From Gallionella sp. UBA6045 (GTDB lineage Bacteria > Pseudomonadota > Gammaproteobacteria > Burkholderiales > Gallionellaceae): DNA of 18,631 nt. The notes below the pieces were generated by a model. The model made no database searches and was not told the origin of the DNA. It worked only from the letters and a program-made list of their open reading frames with translations. A program made the translations under genes and the position numbers. Of the stretch, positions 16,559 to 18,631 are shown one piece after another. The first letter of the stretch is position 1. Each line of letters begins with the position of its first letter. Location: contig DIYV01000180.1 of assembly GCA_002429165.1 (NCBI GenBank), positions 1 to 18,631 of the forward strand, in the 5' to 3' direction.

Positions 16559-16573
16559 CCCCGCTCAGCGGGG
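16559..16573 (+). other. hairpin of repeat copy 2
   Basis: CCCCGC, loop TCA and GCGGGG form the same stem as in copy 1; the only two core differences between the copies are loop bases. No T-run follows. Confidence 0.65.
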
Positions 16574-16666
16574 ATGCGACCGTCCGCGAGTGCTGCTGGG
16601 CGCCGATACGATGCTTTTGAAAATTTCACCAAGATTATCGGAGGCGGCGGCGAACTGTGAGCAGGC

Positions 16667-16685
16667 CCCCCGAGCTCGCTTGGGG
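16667..16685 (+). other. hairpin of repeat copy 3
   Basis: Here CCCCGAG-like bases and CTTGGGG enclose CTCG. The stem is kept with different pairs and one G-U pair (a bulged C is possible because six C occur in a row), although the flanking sequence has diverged. Confidence 0.5.
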
Positions 16686-16770
16686 ATGCGATCGCCCGTG
16701 CATGTTGTCCATGTCCGGTTGCTGCCTGGCGATGCAAATTCGCTGAGTCTTATCTTGCAGGAGGCTAATC

Positions 16771-17247
16771 ATGGGCATTGAAGGCATTCTGGAAAAAGGT
16801 GTCGTTACCACGACCCTGGACACCATCATAAATTACACGCGTACCGGCTCATTGTGGCCGATGACCTTCGGGTTGGCATGCTGCGCGGTGGAGATGATGC
16901 AAGCCGGTGCGGCGCGTTACGATCTCGATCGCTTCGGTATCGTGTTTCGTCCCAGCCCCCGGCAATCGGATGTGATGATCGTGGCCGGAACGCTGTGCAA
17001 TAAAATGGCTCCCGCCTTGCGCAAGGTCTACGACCAGATGGCCGAGCCGCGCTGGGTGATCTCGATGGGCTCCTGTGCGAATGGCGGAGGCTATTATCAC
17101 TACTCCTATTCGGTAGTGCGCGGTTGCGACCGCATCGTGCCGGTGGATATCTACGTGCCGGGTTGTCCGCCGACCGCCGAAGCCTTGTTGTTCGGTCTCA
17201 TTCAGTTGCAGAACAAAATCAAACGAACCAATACGATTGCGCGCTAG
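16771..17247 (+). CDS. nuoB: NADH-quinone oxidoreductase subunit B
   Basis: A 158-residue peripheral-arm subunit of complex I. It carries the ligands of the terminal [4Fe-4S] cluster N2: the tandem C37-C38 in [11 protein letters not shown]102 in [11 protein letters not shown], and C132 in [12 protein letters not shown]2 hands electrons to quinone at the interface with NuoD. It has the short N-terminus usual in betaproteobacteria. A near-perfect ribosome-binding site, AGGAGG (16759-16764), lies 6 bases before the ATG, so translation does not depend on coupling with nuoA. The stop is 8 bp before nuoC. Function is not in doubt; the odd feature is the repeat array in front of it. Confidence 0.97.
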   Translation: MGIEGILEKGVVTTTLDTIINYTRTGSLWPMTFGLACCAVEMMQAGAARYDLDRFGIVFRPSPRQSDVMIVAGTLCNKMAPALRKVYDQMAEPRWVISMGSCANGGGYYHYSYSVVRGCDRIVPVDIYVPGCPPTAEALLFGLIQLQNKIKRTNTIAR

Positions 17248-17255
17248 GATGATCT

Positions 17256-17921
17256 ATGACTGCTGAATTGGGTACCCTGCGTACTAATCTGACAAGCTCG
17301 TTTGGCGACAAGTTGGTCAGCATGGAAGAGAAGCTGGGTGAACTGACCGTCGTGGTCGGGGCGCCGGTTATGCTGGAAGTGCTGAAGCGCTTGCGTGATG
17401 AAAAAGAGTTGCGCTTCGAGCAAATGATAGACCTGTGCGGGGTCGATTACTCGGCTTACGGCAGTGATATTTCCGAGGGGGGCGCTTATTTCGAACCTGA
17501 TACCCGTTCCGCCGGTACTGCCGCACACCCGCATCGATTTGCGGTGGTCTATAACCTGCTTTCGGTGACAAATAACGCGCGTATCCGCGTGCGCATCTTT
17601 GCCGAGGAAGATGAATTTCCGGTATTGGCATCGGTGATCGATATCTGGCCGTGCGCCAACTGGTATGAACGTGAAGCTTTCGATCTGTATGGCATCGTGT
17701 TCACCGGACACCCCGATTTGCGCCGCATCCTGACCGACTACGGCTTTGTCGGCAATCCTTTCCGCAAGGATTTCCCGCTGTCAGGCAATGTGGAAATGCG
17801 CTATGACCCGGAGCAACAACGCGTGGTATATCAGCCGGTCTCGATCGAGCCGCGCGAAGTGACGCCGCGTATCGTTCGGGAAGAAAATTACGCCAGTAAA
17901 ATGGAGCGCGGCAATGGCTGA
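17256..17921 (+). CDS. nuoC: NADH-quinone oxidoreductase subunit C
   Basis: A 221-residue peripheral-arm subunit (30-kDa type) of complex I. The signature [26 protein letters not shown] lies from about 134 to 159 and is followed by [13 protein letters not shown]. It is separate from nuoD, not fused as in E. coli. A segment at about 66-93 ([11 protein letters not shown] to AAHPH) lengthens the loop before FAVVYNLLS, as seen in other betaproteobacterial NuoC. The ATG is 8 bp after nuoB. The TGA stop is embedded in ATGGCTGA, where the ATG begins a 41-codon frame that copies the nuoD start; in related operons this overlap would be the nuoC-nuoD junction itself. Confidence 0.96.
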   Translation: MTAELGTLRTNLTSSFGDKLVSMEEKLGELTVVVGAPVMLEVLKRLRDEKELRFEQMIDLCGVDYSAYGSDISEGGAYFEPDTRSAGTAAHPHRFAVVYNLLSVTNNARIRVRIFAEEDEFPVLASVIDIWPCANWYEREAFDLYGIVFTGHPDLRRILTDYGFVGNPFRKDFPLSGNVEMRYDPEQQRVVYQPVSIEPREVTPRIVREENYASKMERGNG

Positions 17922-18039
17922 AATTAAAAACTACACCATGAATTTTAGTTGCGACCGCCCTGCTGGCTTAACTTTCTTGCGCAAGTTAGTCTGCACTGAA
18001 ATGCATGGTGATCGTGCGTTGCAACAAGTGTTGAGATAG
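17914..18039 (+). pseudogene. 41-codon mini-ORF carrying a duplicated nuoD start
   Basis: An ATG overlapping the nuoC stop (ATGGCTGA) opens a frame whose first 11 residues, [11 protein letters not shown], are identical to NuoD. It then diverges and ends at TAG 18037-18039, 8 bp before the real nuoD ATG. The 33 bases at 17914-17946 repeat those at 18048-18080 with one difference (GCT versus GCG, where the T is needed for the nuoC stop). The remainder (RPAGLTFLRKLV...) is weakly reminiscent of NuoD ([12 protein letters not shown]) and may be a decayed copy. The original nuoD start was probably at 17914. The mini-ORF might now act as a leader peptide that carries ribosomes from nuoC to nuoD. Confidence 0.6.
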
Positions 18040-18080
18040 GCAAAGCTATGGCGGAAATTAAAAACTACACCATGAATTTT
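17914..18080 (+). repeat. 33-bp direct repeat at the nuoC-nuoD junction
   Basis: Two copies, 17914-17946 and 18048-18080, match at 32 of 33 bases and flank 101 bp of other sequence. That sequence contains a small inverted repeat, TAACTT and AAGTTA around TCTTGCGC, but no transposon ends or transposase were recognised. Confidence 0.85.
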
Positions 18081-18631
18081 GGGCCGCAACATCCGGCAGC
18101 CCATGGCGTGTTGCGTCTGGTTCTGGAACTGGATGGCGAGGTCATCGAGCGTGCCGATCCGCACATTGGATTGCTGCATCGTGCCACCGAGAAACTCGCC
18201 GAGCACAAGACGTTCCTGCAATCCTTGCCCTACATGGACAGGCTGGATTACGTCTCGATGATGTGCAACGAGCACGCCTATGTGCTGGCGGTCGAAAAGC
18301 TGGCTGGTATAGAGGTGCCTTTGCGTGCTCAATATATCCGCGTAATGTTCGATGAAATCACCCGTCTGCTGAATCACTTGCTGTGGCTGGGCGCGCACGG
18401 ATTGGATATCGGTGCGATGACCGTATTTTTGTACTGCTTCCGCGAGCGCGAGGACTTGATGGACGCGTACGAAGCCGCATCCGGTGCGCGCCTGCATGCC
18501 TCCTACTATCGTCCGGGCGGTGTGTACCGGGATTTGCCGGACAGCATGCCGCAATATCAGGCTTCCAAAATCCACAACGCTGCAGCGGTAAAAAAGCTCA
18601 ACGAAAATCGCCAGGGTTCGTTGCTCGATTT
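18048..18631 (+). CDS. nuoD: NADH-quinone oxidoreductase subunit D, C-terminus cut by window edge
   Basis: The first 194 codons of the 49-kDa subunit of complex I; the rest lies beyond the window. After [11 protein letters not shown] comes [20 protein letters not shown], the NuoD hallmark, whose histidines line the quinone pocket near cluster N2. [36 protein letters not shown] and [18 protein letters not shown] follow as in all NuoD and NiFe-hydrogenase large-subunit relatives. The frame is intact to the end of the sequence. The ATG at 18048 is used because the duplicate ATG at 17914 leads into a frame that stops at 18037. The ribosome-binding site is weak (AGG at 18038-18040), so coupling to the preceding mini-ORF may matter. 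Confidence 0.95.
   Translation, partial: MAEIKNYTMNFGPQHPAAHGVLRLVLELDGEVIERADPHIGLLHRATEKLAEHKTFLQSLPYMDRLDYVSMMCNEHAYVLAVEKLAGIEVPLRAQYIRVMFDEITRLLNHLLWLGAHGLDIGAMTVFLYCFREREDLMDAYEAASGARLHASYYRPGGVYRDLPDSMPQYQASKIHNAAAVKKLNENRQGSLLD

Larger units (their letters stand above)
16427..16770 (+). repeat. three-copy hairpin repeat array between nuoA and nuoB
   Basis: The spacer holds three related units of about 110-120 bp. Each core begins GAGCAGG, runs through a GC hairpin, and continues GGGGATGCGAYCGYCCGYG. Core starts are at 16433, 16543 and 16659. Copies 1 and 2 agree at 45 of 47 core bases (16433-16479, 16543-16589) and more loosely for about 30 bases beyond. Copy 3 is shorter and diverged. 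Each unit is preceded by a GGAGG-like sequence (16419, 16529, 16640), and the last GGAGG (16760) is the nuoB ribosome-binding site. The copies lie in different reading frames, so the repeat acts at nucleic-acid level, not as protein. No transposase or terminal repeats are present. Confidence 0.85.

Noticed and set aside
16433..16700. CRISPR array in the nuoA-nuoB spacer
   Set aside because: There are only three copies, the spacing is about 110 bp, the third copy is diverged and no cas genes are present.
16431..16781. A 116-codon open frame with an ATG and a GGGAG site covering the nuoA-nuoB spacer
   Set aside because: It runs through the repeat copies in different frames, is rich in AGG, AGA, CGA and GGG codons unlike the neighbouring genes, overlaps the nuoB start, and resembles no protein family. 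An open frame by chance in GC-rich repeats is more likely, though a peptide cannot be fully excluded.
17931..18575. A 214-codon minus-strand open frame opposite nuoD
   Set aside because: Antisense to the conserved NuoD sequence, with no protein-like motifs.

Overview
The window is a piece of a chromosome from a Gram-negative bacterium, most likely a betaproteobacterium of the Nitrosomonadales (a Gallionella/Sideroxydans-like iron oxidiser would fit). The assignment is inferred from gene order (tpiA-secG-tRNA-Leu-nuoABCD with separate nuoC and nuoD; pcnB-folK-nucleoside kinase-panB-panC; xseB-ispA-dxs) and from protein character. No species name can be proven from the sequence alone. Almost everything is core metabolism, densely packed and mostly on the + strand.

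Layout. (1) 1-2733, minus strand: a DMT/EamA exporter cut by the window edge, a Rieske-type oxygenase alpha subunit just upstream of it, and a CorA-type Mg2+ channel. (2) 2830-5900: a promoter followed by xseB-ispA-dxs, each joined by a TGATG stop/start overlap; ispA and dxs both serve isoprenoid synthesis. (3) 5917-7494: folE2 (zinc-independent type GTP cyclohydrolase) with its own promoter, then a class-I glutamine amidotransferase-like protein. (4) 7509-12329: pcnB, folK, a deoxynucleoside kinase, panB, panC and, after a 181-bp gap with its own extended -10 promoter, panD. The panB-panC-panD set makes pantothenate. (5) 12379-14460: an Rrf2/NsrR-type Fe-S repressor gene diverging from a two-gene unit, a group-1 truncated haemoglobin and a ferredoxin/flavin reductase. 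A strong -35 box and an NsrR-like operator lie between them, so this looks like a nitric-oxide-responsive detoxification module, a two-protein counterpart of flavohaemoglobin. (6) 14735-18631: tpiA, secG, tRNA-Leu(GAG), then the start of the complex I operon, nuoA-nuoB-nuoC-nuoD (nuoD cut by the window edge).

The most unusual structure is inside the nuo operon. Between nuoA and nuoB, which normally sit nearly end to end, there are 344 bp holding three copies of a hairpin-bearing repeat. In the two best copies the only core differences fall in the hairpin loop, and the third copy keeps the hairpin with different pairs. Between nuoC and nuoD the first 33 bases of nuoD occur twice, 134 bp apart: the first copy starts a 41-codon mini-ORF coupled to nuoC and the second starts the real nuoD. 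Other points are a U-U mismatch in the acceptor stem of tRNA-Leu, a hairpin over the start of the amidotransferase gene, a Zur-box-like half site at the folE2 promoter and an insertion near the N-terminus of PanC. No insertion sequence, prophage, CRISPR array, rRNA or convincing intrinsic terminator was seen.
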